DNA from: Leadbetterella sp964423865
GTDB taxonomy: Bacteria; Bacteroidota; Bacteroidia; Cytophagales; Spirosomataceae
DNA: 64,000 bases
Assembly: GCA_964423865.1 (NCBI GenBank)
Contig: CAYRGN010000008.1
Location: 33,991-97,990 of the forward strand
Direction of reading: 5' to 3'
Each line of letters starts with the position of its first letter. Position 1 is the first letter of the stretch. Of the stretch, positions 1-7,770 are shown piece by piece. A program made the translations under genes and the position numbers. The notes beneath the pieces are model-generated. The model was not told where the DNA came from, did no database searches, and saw only the letters and a list, made by a program, of their open reading frames with translations.

Positions 1-1263
1 TCAGGATCTTCCGTGGTGGTAATAAAATCTTTGGGCTTGTTCAGAAGTACGTATACCAGTTTTTCCGGGTTGAGTATTTTTCGTCCGTATTTGACCACGT
101 CAGTCACCTGTACCTGGTACCCCATTTCGGTAATGGTTTGCCCGTTCACCGTGATTTGCCCGCTCTCAATGAGATCGTCGGCCTCCCGACGTGAACAAAG
201 GCCGGAGTTGGCGATATACCGGTTGAGCCGGATGCGGTCGGTCGGTCCCTTTTCGGCGGAAGCGAAGTTTTTTCTTTGTTTTTCCGGCAGGTTTTTGACC
301 AGGTTTTCTTCCGAGTAATCGGGCCTGCGCTGAGGTTTGGCGCCTTTGCCGTATTCAAATGGCTCGTCTTTACCGCGACTAAAGGTTTTGAAAGGCTTGC
401 GTTCTTCGGAACCGCGGCGATCTGCGCCAAAACGATCTCTGTCGGAGGAGAAGCCACGGGATTCTCTGTCGGACTCGCGTTCTCTCCGGTAAGGGGAATC
501 CTCTCTTGAAGGGCGTCCTGGCCTTCTTTCGGAATCGCGGTCCCTGTTCCACCGGGGGCTGTCAAATCCGCGGGTACCTGACTGTTCTTTTTTGAAATCG
601 GAATCTTCCCGGGAGCGACGTGGGGAGCTGTCTCCTTTAAAATNNNNNNNNNNNNNNNNNNNNNNNNNNNNNNNNNNNNNNNNNNNNNNNNNNNNNNNNN
701 NNNNNNNNNNNNNNNNNNNNNNNNNNNNNNNNNNNNNNNNNNNTGCCTTCCTTTCTGAAACCACGGTCTGCTTTGAAACCGGAATCTTCCCGGGAGCGAC
801 GTGGGGCGTTGGTTCCTTTAAAACCGTCTTCCTTTCTGAAACCACGGTCTGCTTTGAAATCGGAATCTTCCCGGGAGCGACGTGGGGAGCTGTCTCCTTT
901 AAAATTGCCTTCCTTTCTGAAACCACGGTCTGCTTTGAAACCGGAATCTTCCCGGGAGCGTCGCGGTGCGCCTTCTTTTCTGAAGTCGTTGTCCTCCCGG
1001 TTTCCGGAGAAACGGCGTGAGGATTCTCCTCGAAATGCGCTTTTTTCCTTGGAGAAACCGCCGGTTCTTCCTTTCGGTGCGCGTTCCGCATCAAACCGTC
1101 TTTCGGAAGGCACTTCTTTTTTGAAGCGGCTCGGTCTCTCCGCCGAATTGCTTTCCTCTCTATAGCGGTTAAAGCTCCGCTTGTCTTCGGGCTTGTTATA
1201 ATGGGAATCGGAATTCCCGCTTTTCCGGGGCCGACCCGGTCTTCTTTCCTCTTTTTCTTTCAT
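1..1263 (-). CDS. rRNA pseudouridine synthase (RsuA/RluB family), 3' end outside window, interrupted by N gap
   Basis: Predicted to isomerise a uridine in rRNA. Read on the minus strand, the distal part encodes an S4 RNA-binding domain (residues reading RIRLNRYIANSGLCSRREAD, then VNG) followed by the start of the catalytic domain (VYVLLNKPKDFITTTEDP), where the window ends. The roughly 270 visible residues before S4 are a low-complexity, Arg/Ser/Asp/Lys-rich extension with a 27-residue tandem repeat; basic N-terminal extensions are common on Bacteroidota members of this family. Start chosen at the ATG at 1261-1263. The 100-N run at 644-743 breaks the frame, but deleting it restores one continuous frame from 1263 to 1 and joins two halves of the same repeat unit, so the gene is probably intact in the organism. 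RluB versus RluE/F cannot be settled without the catalytic domain. Confidence 0.85.
593..980 (-). repeat. 81-bp (27-codon) tandem repeats in the pseudouridine synthase extension
   Basis: Identical landmarks (cctttctg) recur at 750, 831 and 912, exactly 81 bp apart, and a further half-unit lies left of the gap at about 593-643. The encoded unit contains FKADRGFRKE followed by an Arg/Ser segment (RRSREDS). Units differ by a few substitutions. Because the period is a multiple of three, copy-number change would not shift the frame. Confidence 0.9.
644..743. other. assembly gap placeholder (100 N)
   Basis: Exactly 100 N in a row. The left flank ends ...cctttaaaat and the right flank begins tgccttcctt, which is the same junction seen uninterrupted at about 896-916 in the neighbouring repeat unit. 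The gap therefore sits at one point of the 81-bp repeat and its true size is probably zero or a whole number of 81-bp units. Confidence 0.95.
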
Positions 1264-1346
1264 TTCAATATCACTACTGTAAAAACGGATGCAAAAATAG
1301 TTGATTCAGAGTGAATTGGTTCCGAAAGGAGCAAGAATAAATGAGA

Positions 1347-1763
1347 TTACCAGATATTTTCCAGATCTTCGGCCTGATAGGTGTGGTTTCGGGTATGGTA
1401 AACGGTATTTTCCTTGTCTTTGAGCGTAAGAAAGTTTTTCCGCACAAATAATTTCTGCAACCAGGCAAAAGGGGTCAGAAATACAAAAAATACCAGGCCG
1501 AGAATAATGCGGGTATTGATAAACCCGAGTATCAGCGCTATTTTAAACCATACTTTCAGTACCAGCCCTTCCAGGGTGGAAGAAAGTAAAGACAATATAC
1601 CTACCCCCAAAGAGATGTAAAGGAAGTAGTCGGTCTTGAATTTCCCCCAGAGAATCACTTCCCTGTGGTTAAATTTAAAGATGGAGTATAAGACCAGGAA
1701 CCCCACTACTATCACAAGAATAGACTTGGTTTTGTCCTGGCTTTTCAAGGTTTCTTCTGTCAT
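1347..1763 (-). CDS. SxtJ family membrane protein
   Basis: 138 residues with three hydrophobic segments (about residues 14-32, 45-66 and 70-103) and a short polar C-terminus. It matches the small membrane protein family named SxtJ, which is regularly found beside NodU/CmcH-type carbamoyltransferases. It is the last gene of a three-gene minus-strand unit: carbamoyltransferase, DUF5989, SxtJ, with spacings of 12 and 26 bases. The biochemical role is unknown; context suggests membrane association of a carbamoylation step. Family call rests on size, topology and gene context. Confidence 0.7.
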   Translation of the reverse strand: MTEETLKSQDKTKSILVIVVGFLVLYSIFKFNHREVILWGKFKTDYFLYISLGVGILSLLSSTLEGLVLKVWFKIALILGFINTRIILGLVFFVFLTPFAWLQKLFVRKNFLTLKDKENTVYHTRNHTYQAEDLENIW

Positions 1764-1789
1764 ACTGTATTATATAAGGTATAACGGTG

Positions 1790-1939
1790 TTAGAAAAGTG
1801 TATAGATGAAGGGAGCAATGGCCGAGCTTCCGCCGATCACAATCAGTACACCTACCAGCAGGAGGATAATGATCAGAGGCGCGAGCCAGAATTTTTTTCG
1901 GGCGGCCATGAATCCCCAGAGGTCTTTAAGAAATTCCAT
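1790..1939 (-). CDS. DUF5989 family small membrane protein
   Basis: A 49-residue protein starting MEFLKDLWGFMAARKKFWL with one membrane segment (about residues 19-38) and ending IAPFIYTLF. This matches the DUF5989 (SxtK-like) pattern: an amphipathic N-terminus, a KKFWLxP motif and a single helix. It lies 12 bases after the carbamoyltransferase stop and 26 bases before the SxtJ-family start on the same strand, the conserved order for this trio. Start is the ATG at 1937-1939. Function unknown. Confidence 0.8.
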   Translation of the reverse strand: MEFLKDLWGFMAARKKFWLAPLIIILLLVGVLIVIGGSSAIAPFIYTLF

Positions 1940-1951
1940 AGTTTTTGATAT

Positions 1952-3814
1952 TTAATCGAGTACAAATTCTTCTTTCCAGTTGTCTTTTTCTTCCCATTGA
2001 GGCTGATCCTTCTTGCTGAAGAGGAAATTTCCCACCACGAGGTAGTCCATTTCTGTACGCATGAAACAGCGATAAGCGTCGTTGGGGGTCATGACGATAG
2101 GCTCGCCCCGTACGTTAAAGGAGGTATTGATCACTACTCCCGTACCGGTCAGTTTCTTGAAACTGGAAATCAGTTCGTGGTACCGGGGGTTGGTTTCGGG
2201 GTGTACGGTCTGAATCCGGGCCGAATAATCAATATGGGTAATGGAAGGTAAGTCTGAGCGCAGATGATAGAGTTTATCTCTGAGGTTCATGTCGTCGTAG
2301 CCTTCCGGAAGTTCTTTTTTGATGGCATCCGCTACGGGATGCACGAGGAGCATGTAGGGAGAAATGCCATCGTAATCAAAATATTCTTTCACATCTTCGG
2401 CGAGTACGGAAGGCGCAAAAGGACGGAAGGATTCCCTGTATTTGATTTTAAGATTGAGTTTTTTCTGCATTTCAGAACTGCGGGGATCGCCCAGGATACT
2501 GCGGCCACCCAGGGCCCTGGGGCCGAACTCCATTTTTCCCTGTACCCAGCCAATCACGTTCTCCGAAGCCAGCAGTTGAGCGGTTTCTTCGGCCAGAGGA
2601 CCAAAATCGCGAAAATACGTGTAGCGGGCATTGTATTTTTTGGCCATCAATTCTACTTCCAGGTCGCTGAAGGAAGGTCCGAGGTACGAACCTTTCATGG
2701 CATCGCCGGTGTAATTGACTTCGCGGGGCTGCTTATAGTAGATATAATTCGCTGCGAGGGCCGCGCCGAGGGCGCCGCCGGCATCTCCGGCCGCAGGCTG
2801 TATGAAAACATTTTCGAAGATGCCTGATTTCTGCAATTTACCGTTGGACACGCAATTCAGCGCTACCCCTCCGGCAAGGCAAAGGTTTTTGCTGCCGGTA
2901 AGTTTTTTGGCTTCTTCCGCCATTAAGAGTACCGCTTCTTCTGTAATATGCTGAATGGCGAGCCCCAGGTTACAGTGGTGCTGTAACAGTTCGTCTTCGG
3001 GTTTGCGGGTTTTAAAACCGAAAAGGGCTTCCCATTTTTTCTCATTGACCATTTTAAGCCCGGTAGCATAATCGAAATAATCCTGGTTAAGCCAAACCGA
3101 GCCGTCTTCTTTGAGGGAAATGAGATGGGTTTTGATAATATCGAGGTACTTTGCAATATCCGGTGATTTCGGATTGCCGTAAGGGGCCAGTCCCATCAGT
3201 TTGTATTCGCCTGAATTTACCCGGAAACCCAGGAAATAGGTGAAAGCCGAATACAACAACCCGAGGGAATGGGGAAACCGGAGTTCTTTGAGGATGGTAA
3301 TATTTTCCTTTTTGCCGTGGCAGAGAGATACCGTAGCCCATTCGCCCACACCGTCAATGGTGAGGATAGCGGCATCTTCAAAAGGAGACGGGTAATACGC
3401 GCTGGCCGCATGGGAAAGATGGTGTTCAGGGAAAAGAAGTTTCGTCTTTTTGGTGTCGTACGGACCAATGGCCGCCAGCTCCTGGCGAATCAGCCTTTTC
3501 AGAAACATTTTCTCCTTGATCCAGACGGGAATAGAGGTAATAAAGGAACGGAAACCCGAAGGGGCAAAAGCATAGTAAGTTTCCAGGAGGCGCTCAAACT
3601 TCAACAGAGGTTTATCGTAAAATACGATGGCGTCCATGTCCTTTAGCTCCATTCCGCTGTATTCCAGGCAGAACTTTATGGCATTGGCAGGAAAACCCGC
3701 GTCATGTTTTTTGCGGGTAAATCTTTCTTCTTGTGCGGCGGCCACTATTTCGCCGTTGATTATCACGGAGGCCGCCGAATCATGATAGAAAGCTGATATT
3801 CCGAGAATTTTCAT
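1952..3814 (-). CDS. carbamoyltransferase (NodU/CmcH family)
   Basis: 620 residues, full length for the family. The N-terminal half begins MKILGISAFYHDSAASVI, the ASKHA-type nucleotide-binding fold with the HDSAA motif, and contains HHLSHAASA, the metal-binding histidine motif. The C-terminal part has MEFGPRALGGRSIL and the INTSFN motif typical of the YrdC-like/C-terminal carbamoyltransferase domain. These enzymes transfer a carbamoyl group from carbamoyl phosphate via carbamoyl-adenylate to a hydroxyl or amino group of a sugar or secondary metabolite. It heads an operon with DUF5989 and SxtJ. No glycosyltransferase or polysaccharide cluster is adjacent here, so the acceptor is unknown. Confidence 0.9.
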   Translation of the reverse strand: MKILGISAFYHDSAASVIINGEIVAAAQEERFTRKKHDAGFPANAIKFCLEYSGMELKDMDAIVFYDKPLLKFERLLETYYAFAPSGFRSFITSIPVWIKEKMFLKRLIRQELAAIGPYDTKKTKLLFPEHHLSHAASAYYPSPFEDAAILTIDGVGEWATVSLCHGKKENITILKELRFPHSLGLLYSAFTYFLGFRVNSGEYKLMGLAPYGNPKSPDIAKYLDIIKTHLISLKEDGSVWLNQDYFDYATGLKMVNEKKWEALFGFKTRKPEDELLQHHCNLGLAIQHITEEAVLLMAEEAKKLTGSKNLCLAGGVALNCVSNGKLQKSGIFENVFIQPAAGDAGGALGAALAANYIYYKQPREVNYTGDAMKGSYLGPSFSDLEVELMAKKYNARYTYFRDFGPLAEETAQLLASENVIGWVQGKMEFGPRALGGRSILGDPRSSEMQKKLNLKIKYRESFRPFAPSVLAEDVKEYFDYDGISPYMLLVHPVADAIKKELPEGYDDMNLRDKLYHLRSDLPSITHIDYSARIQTVHPETNPRYHELISSFKKLTGTGVVINTSFNVRGEPIVMTPNDAYRCFMRTEMDYLVVGNFLFSKKDQPQWEEKDNWKEEFVLD

Positions 3815-3919
3815 AGTTCTGTGTTAACCTTTTTCGTCAAAGAGGTGCAAATATCCTGATAAATATTCGAAAAAAAAAACGCTGGTTTACCGTAAATCAG
3901 GCTGGGAAAGCAGGAAATT

Positions 3920-4366
3920 TCAAGGAGAAATTACGCCCAGGTATCTTCCCAGCCAATAGGGTAGCAGCCAGATGTCGCCCGCGCTCAGCTCTGCAACCCC
4001 GTTTCCCCTGTCTCTTTCGAGGATGAACATATTGGCATTATGGCGTTGTACCGGGCGCTCATCTGGGGGGAGAACGGTTTTTAAGGTTTGTTTCCGGAAA
4101 TTGTCTTCTATCTTTTCAATATCGTTCCGGTGACTGTTGCGGATATCCCACTGTATGAGATCGAGAGGGTGCGTCGTCCATCAATTCGGCCAGTACCCCG
4201 AATACGAAGTGGTGGCCTTCAAATCCCGGGCATTCATCGATATGCCCGCTTCAATAAATGAGGCCACGCGCGGATTGTTGTAAAACTGCCCTATGATTTG
4301 ACTTACCAAATATACATCGGAAAACAGGCTTGCCGAAGTTTTGGGGGAAAGATTAACGGGTGCCAT
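3920..4366 (-). pseudogene. remnant of a hypothetical gene with an in-frame TGA
   Basis: From an ATG at 4366 the frame reads MAPVNLSPKTSASLFSDVYL... to ...TTSYSGYWPN, meets TGA at 4181-4183, then continues in the same frame (WTTHPLDLIQWDIRNSH ... SAGDIWLLPYWLGRYLGVIS) to a second stop at 3920-3922. The part after the stop has the composition of a real protein, including an intact conserved-looking end (DIWLLPYWLGRYLG). TGA could derive from a Trp codon. Another stop lies just upstream of the ATG in the same frame, so the 5' part is probably lost too. I do not recognise the family. It lies divergently upstream of the GH97 gene. Confidence 0.6.
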
Positions 4367-4459
4367 TTTCCAAAAGGCGGACTTCCGAACGCATTAGAGG
4401 GCCCCGGGTAGGAAGAACTTCATGTACTTTCGTGTTCAACTCTTAAATTACTCGGGTAT

Positions 4460-6565
4460 ATGAAGTATTTTTTCGCCTTTCTTTTATGGATGAACATGCC
4501 GGCGTTGACGGCTCAGGAAACCCTTACCTCTCCTGACGGGGATCTGGAATTGCGGTTCTCACTGGATCAGCAGGGAACCCCACGGTATGCCCTGACTTTC
4601 AAAGGCCGGAGCGTGCTGGAACCGGGCAAACTTGGGATGGAGCTGGTGGGAGACCGTATTTCCCTGCGTGAAGGGTTCCAGATCCGTGATACCAAAATAA
4701 GTTCGGTCAATGATTCCTGGGTACCTGTGTGGGGCGAGTCTTCCCGGATCAGGAACCAGTATAACGAACTCGAAATTACCCTGTACCAGGCCCGGAGAGA
4801 TACGGAACTGGTGCTGCGTTTCCGGCTTTTTGACGACGGACTGGGCTTTCGGTACGAGTTCCCTAAACAAAAAAACCTCCAGTATTTTGTGGTGAAAGAC
4901 GAGCTGACGGAGTTCCGCATGGCAGGAGACCATAAGGCATTCTGGTTGCCGGGCGACTACAATACGGAGGAATACCGGACCAGCACCACCCTTATTTCCG
5001 AGATTATCCCGAAACTGAAAAGCCGATCCCTTTCGGTAGGGGAGAACTATCCTTTGTATGAAAACAAAGGGATCTTTTCGGTGCAAAGTCCGCTGATGAT
5101 GAAAAGTGCGGATCATCTCTATATCAATATTCATGAAGCGGCCCTTGTAGATTACCCGGCCATGATGCTGGAGGTAGACGGTCACACGTTCAGAACCCAC
5201 CTGACCCCTGATGCGGTAGGAAACAAGGCCTATATACAGACCGATTTTACTACGCCCTGGAGAACCGTGCTGGTGAGCGATGACGCGCGCGATATCCTGG
5301 CATCCAATACCATACTGAACCTGAATGAACCTTGTGCCCTGGAAGATACCGACTGGATTAAGCCGGTGAAATACGTGGGCGTGTGGTGGGAAATGTTTGT
5401 CAAAGGTTCCAGCTGGGCGTATACCAACGAAACCAACACCAAACTGGGACAAACGGATTATTCCCTGCTGAAACCCAACGGAACCCATGGAGCTACCACG
5501 GAGAATGTTAGGAAATATATTGATTTTGCGGCGAAGCACGGATTTGACCAGGTATTGGTAGAAGGCTGGAACGAGGGCTGGGAAGACTGGTACGGACTGT
5601 GGAAGGAGGAGGTATTTGATTTTGTAACGTCTTATCCTGATTTTGATCTGCCTTATCTCCGCGATTACGCGAAAAGCAAGGGCGTGCGGCTGATGATGCA
5701 CCACGAAACCTCGGCTTCGGCCACCAATTATGAGCGAAGGCTGGACCAGGCGTTTCGTTTTATGGAAGCAAATCACTATAACGCGGTGAAGACCGGTTAT
5801 GTGGGGTATCCCATTCCCCGCGGAGAGTGGAGAAGCGGGCAATGGATGACCTCCCATTACCTGAGGGTGGCCAGGGAGGCGGCCAGGCACCGCATCATGG
5901 TCAACTCGCACGAGGCGGTGCGGCCTACCGGGTTAAGCCGCACGTATCCGAACTGGTTGGCCCAGGAGTCGGCCCGGGGAACGGAGTTCGAAGCCCTCGG
6001 AGGGTCTGACCCGGACCACACCACCATTCTGCCATTTACCCGCCTGGTGGGCGGTCCCATGGATTACACTCCGGGCATTTTCCAGATTACATTTGACCAT
6101 TATAATCCCGACAATAAAAACCGGGTGCATACCACCCTGGTAAAACAGCTGGCCTTGTACGTGACCATGTATAGCCCTCTGCAGATGGCGGCCGACCTGG
6201 TAGAAAACTATGAGCGTTTTCCTGACGCGTTCCAGTTCATTAAGGATGTGGCCGTAGACTGGGACGAGAGTTATATCCTGGAAGCCGAACCCGGAGATTA
6301 CATCACCATTGCACGGAAGGCCAAGGGGAAAAATGAGTGGTTTGTCGGGGGAATTACGGATGAAAACAGCCGAACCGCGACCATTGACTTTGGCTTTCTA
6401 CCTACAGGGAGAAAATTTACCGCCACCATTTACGAAGACGCTCCAGACACCCATTGGGAAACGCGCCCGATGACCTACCGGATCAGAACCGTGGAGGTTA
6501 CCTCTCAAACGGTACTGAAACAGGCGCAGGCACCGGGTGGGGGTGTGGCCATCAGTATACGATAA
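4460..6565 (+). CDS. glycoside hydrolase family 97, inverting alpha-glucosidase type
   Basis: 701 residues with a signal peptide (MKYFFAFLLWMNMPALTAQ), then the GH97 N-terminal beta-sandwich (about 20-280), a (beta/alpha)8 barrel (about 290-590, with VEGWNEGWEDWYG, KTGYVGYPIPRGEW, HEAVRPTGLSRTYPN and HTTILPFTRLVGGPMDYTPG) and a C-terminal sandwich. Known for SusB of B. thetaiotaomicron: Glu439 and Glu508 act with the base and Glu532 is the acid. Here E416, E485 and E509 fall at the same constant offset of 23, so the inverting set is intact. Likely periplasmic, calcium-dependent, releasing glucose from alpha-glucans or similar. It is not in a visible sus operon. Confidence 0.92.
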   Translation: MKYFFAFLLWMNMPALTAQETLTSPDGDLELRFSLDQQGTPRYALTFKGRSVLEPGKLGMELVGDRISLREGFQIRDTKISSVNDSWVPVWGESSRIRNQYNELEITLYQARRDTELVLRFRLFDDGLGFRYEFPKQKNLQYFVVKDELTEFRMAGDHKAFWLPGDYNTEEYRTSTTLISEIIPKLKSRSLSVGENYPLYENKGIFSVQSPLMMKSADHLYINIHEAALVDYPAMMLEVDGHTFRTHLTPDAVGNKAYIQTDFTTPWRTVLVSDDARDILASNTILNLNEPCALEDTDWIKPVKYVGVWWEMFVKGSSWAYTNETNTKLGQTDYSLLKPNGTHGATTENVRKYIDFAAKHGFDQVLVEGWNEGWEDWYGLWKEEVFDFVTSYPDFDLPYLRDYAKSKGVRLMMHHETSASATNYERRLDQAFRFMEANHYNAVKTGYVGYPIPRGEWRSGQWMTSHYLRVAREAARHRIMVNSHEAVRPTGLSRTYPNWLAQESARGTEFEALGGSDPDHTTILPFTRLVGGPMDYTPGIFQITFDHYNPDNKNRVHTTLVKQLALYVTMYSPLQMAADLVENYERFPDAFQFIKDVAVDWDESYILEAEPGDYITIARKAKGKNEWFVGGITDENSRTATIDFGFLPTGRKFTATIYEDAPDTHWETRPMTYRIRTVEVTSQTVLKQAQAPGGGVAISIR

Positions 6566-6590
6566 GGTTAAAACGGTATGAAAAAAATTA

Positions 6591-6610
6591 GCCTTAAAAA
6601 TTTTTAAGGC
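6591..6610. terminator. AT-rich perfect palindrome after the GH97 gene
   Basis: Twenty bases, gccttaaaaa followed by its exact reverse complement, starting 26 bases after the GH97 stop. It can form a 10-bp stem in RNA or act as a bidirectional terminator. There is no U-tract beyond the A/T core, so strength is uncertain. Confidence 0.45.
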
Positions 6611-6894
6611 CAATCCGATTTCAAGTGAATCTATACAACTTAATGTTTTTCGTTCGGGGCAATGCACCCCTTCATGTGGGGATGCTGCCTGAATTTCGCG
6701 CCCCGCATTTTGCGTATGGGCATGTTGAGACAGGAAAGCACGTAAATCGTTTACCAATTTTTAATACGATTCACTTTGGCGATACAAGTTTAATTTATTG
6801 AAAATTTATTTCCAAATAAAAAGACAGAAAATTTTATATTTTCAGTAAAAATTGAAAATTTTGGATGAAAAATCACAAATTCCAATGTCTACCT

Positions 6895-7120
6895 GTCAAC
6901 AATATGTAATCCCTGCGGGATATTTTGGGAAAACCTATTGCATCATCAATCGACGCGTAACCCTTCCGGCGTAAGAGGTATTTATGGTCCTTGTGTTTCT
7001 CTTGTTTGGATAATATGCCTCTTTGGTTTTGTGTATCCCTTCATTGTCCCGTAGGGACATAAATATTGGTAGAAATTGCGATACACCCCACCTCCTTTAC
7101 CCCGTAGGGGTTATATAAAA
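6895..7120. repeat. degenerate and inverted members of the CCCTACGGG repeat family
   Basis: This gene-free stretch holds one diverged unit at about 6901-6926 (atatgtaatccctgcgggat) and two members in the opposite sense: cccgtagggacataaatatt at about 7050 and accccgtaggggttat at about 7099. The flanking bases 6611-6895 are AT-rich with no gene that I can support. Confidence 0.6.
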
Positions 7121-7146
7121 TGACGTGGGAAACCTATGTGTATATG

Positions 7147-7170
7147 AATTGCGCAATCGATTGCGCAATT
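7147..7170. repeat. 24-bp perfect palindrome
   Basis: The 12 bases AATTGCGCAATC are followed directly by their exact reverse complement, so ATTGCGCAAT appears twice around a central CG. It lies just before the tandem array. It could be a dimeric DNA-binding site or a cruciform-prone boundary sequence; no adjacent gene start suggests an operator. Confidence 0.75.
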
Positions 7171-7191
7171 TGTATTTTGACCGTTATTTGC

Positions 7192-7630
7192 TACCGATAT
7201 GTAATCCCTACGGGATATTTTGGAAAACTCCATTGCATCATCTACCGATATGTAATCCCTACGGGATATTTTGGGGAAACCTATTGCATCATCTACCGAT
7301 ATGTAATCCCTACGGGATATTTTGGGAAAACCTATTGCATCATCTACCGATATGTAATCCCTACGGGATATTTGGGGAAATCGCATTGCATGATTTACCG
7401 ATATGTAATCCCTACGGGATATTTTGGAACATCGCATTGCATTATCTACCGATATGTAATCCCTACGGGATATTTTGGAAAACCCCATTACATCGTCTAC
7501 CGATATGTAATCCCTACGGGATATTTTGGGAACATCGTATTGCATCATCTACCGATATGTAATCCCTACGGGATATTTTGGGAACATCGTATTGCATCAT
7601 CTAGCGATATGTAATCCCTACGGGTATGAA
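7192..7630 (+). repeat. 51-bp tandem array, nine units, CCCTACGGG core
   Basis: Units start at 7192, 7243, 7294, 7345, 7396, 7447, 7498, 7550 and 7602, a period of 51-52 bp. Each carries a nearly invariant 30-base core (taccgatatgtaatccct, then acgggatattttgg), with ATCCC-TAC-GGGAT able to fold as a 5-bp hairpin. The inter-core bases are also related from unit to unit (attgcatcatc), unlike CRISPR spacers. The period is divisible by three and stop-poor, which creates long spurious reading frames on both strands. Confidence 0.9.
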
Positions 7631-7656
7631 TGACTTTGGGTGGTACGGAAATATCG

Positions 7657-7762
7657 GAAAAATAATCAAATGCAAGGCCTTGAGGATGAGGTCGAAGGAG
7701 CATACTAAAGGTATGTGACTGAGACCGAATTCCGAAAACAACGCAGCAGTTGATTATTTTTC
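7657..7762. mobile_element. MITE-like element with 13-bp terminal inverted repeats
   Basis: Gaaaaataatcaa at 7657-7669 is mirrored exactly at 7750-7762, enclosing an 80-base interior that includes a catac/gtatg mini-hairpin. Length of 106 bp, perfect ends, no coding capacity and position in the 3' flank of pgi all fit a miniature inverted-repeat element or a structured 3' element. Only one copy is visible in this window, so mobility is inferred. Confidence 0.5.
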
Positions 7763-7770
7763 TAATTCCT

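Noticed and set aside
146..1165. Overlapping open frames on both strands around the N gap
   Set aside because: Frame artefacts of the low-complexity repeat and the 100-N placeholder; the S4-domain frame explains the whole region.
4559..5911. 450-codon open frame antisense to the GH97 gene
   Set aside because: Lies fully within a gene with intact catalytic residues; composition is that of an antisense shadow of GC-rich codons.
7111..7614. Long open frames on both strands encoding repeated peptides (CNPYGIF-, YRYVIPTGYF- and SRRDYISVDD-type)
   Set aside because: They are by-products of the 51-bp, stop-poor tandem repeat: three frames are open at once, no start signal or known domain, and the second array at 37 kb does not keep the frames.
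7192..7630. Possible CRISPR array
   Set aside because: The segments between cores are homologous to one another (attgcatcatc) rather than unique spacers, and the 30-base core is also found dispersed and inverted elsewhere.
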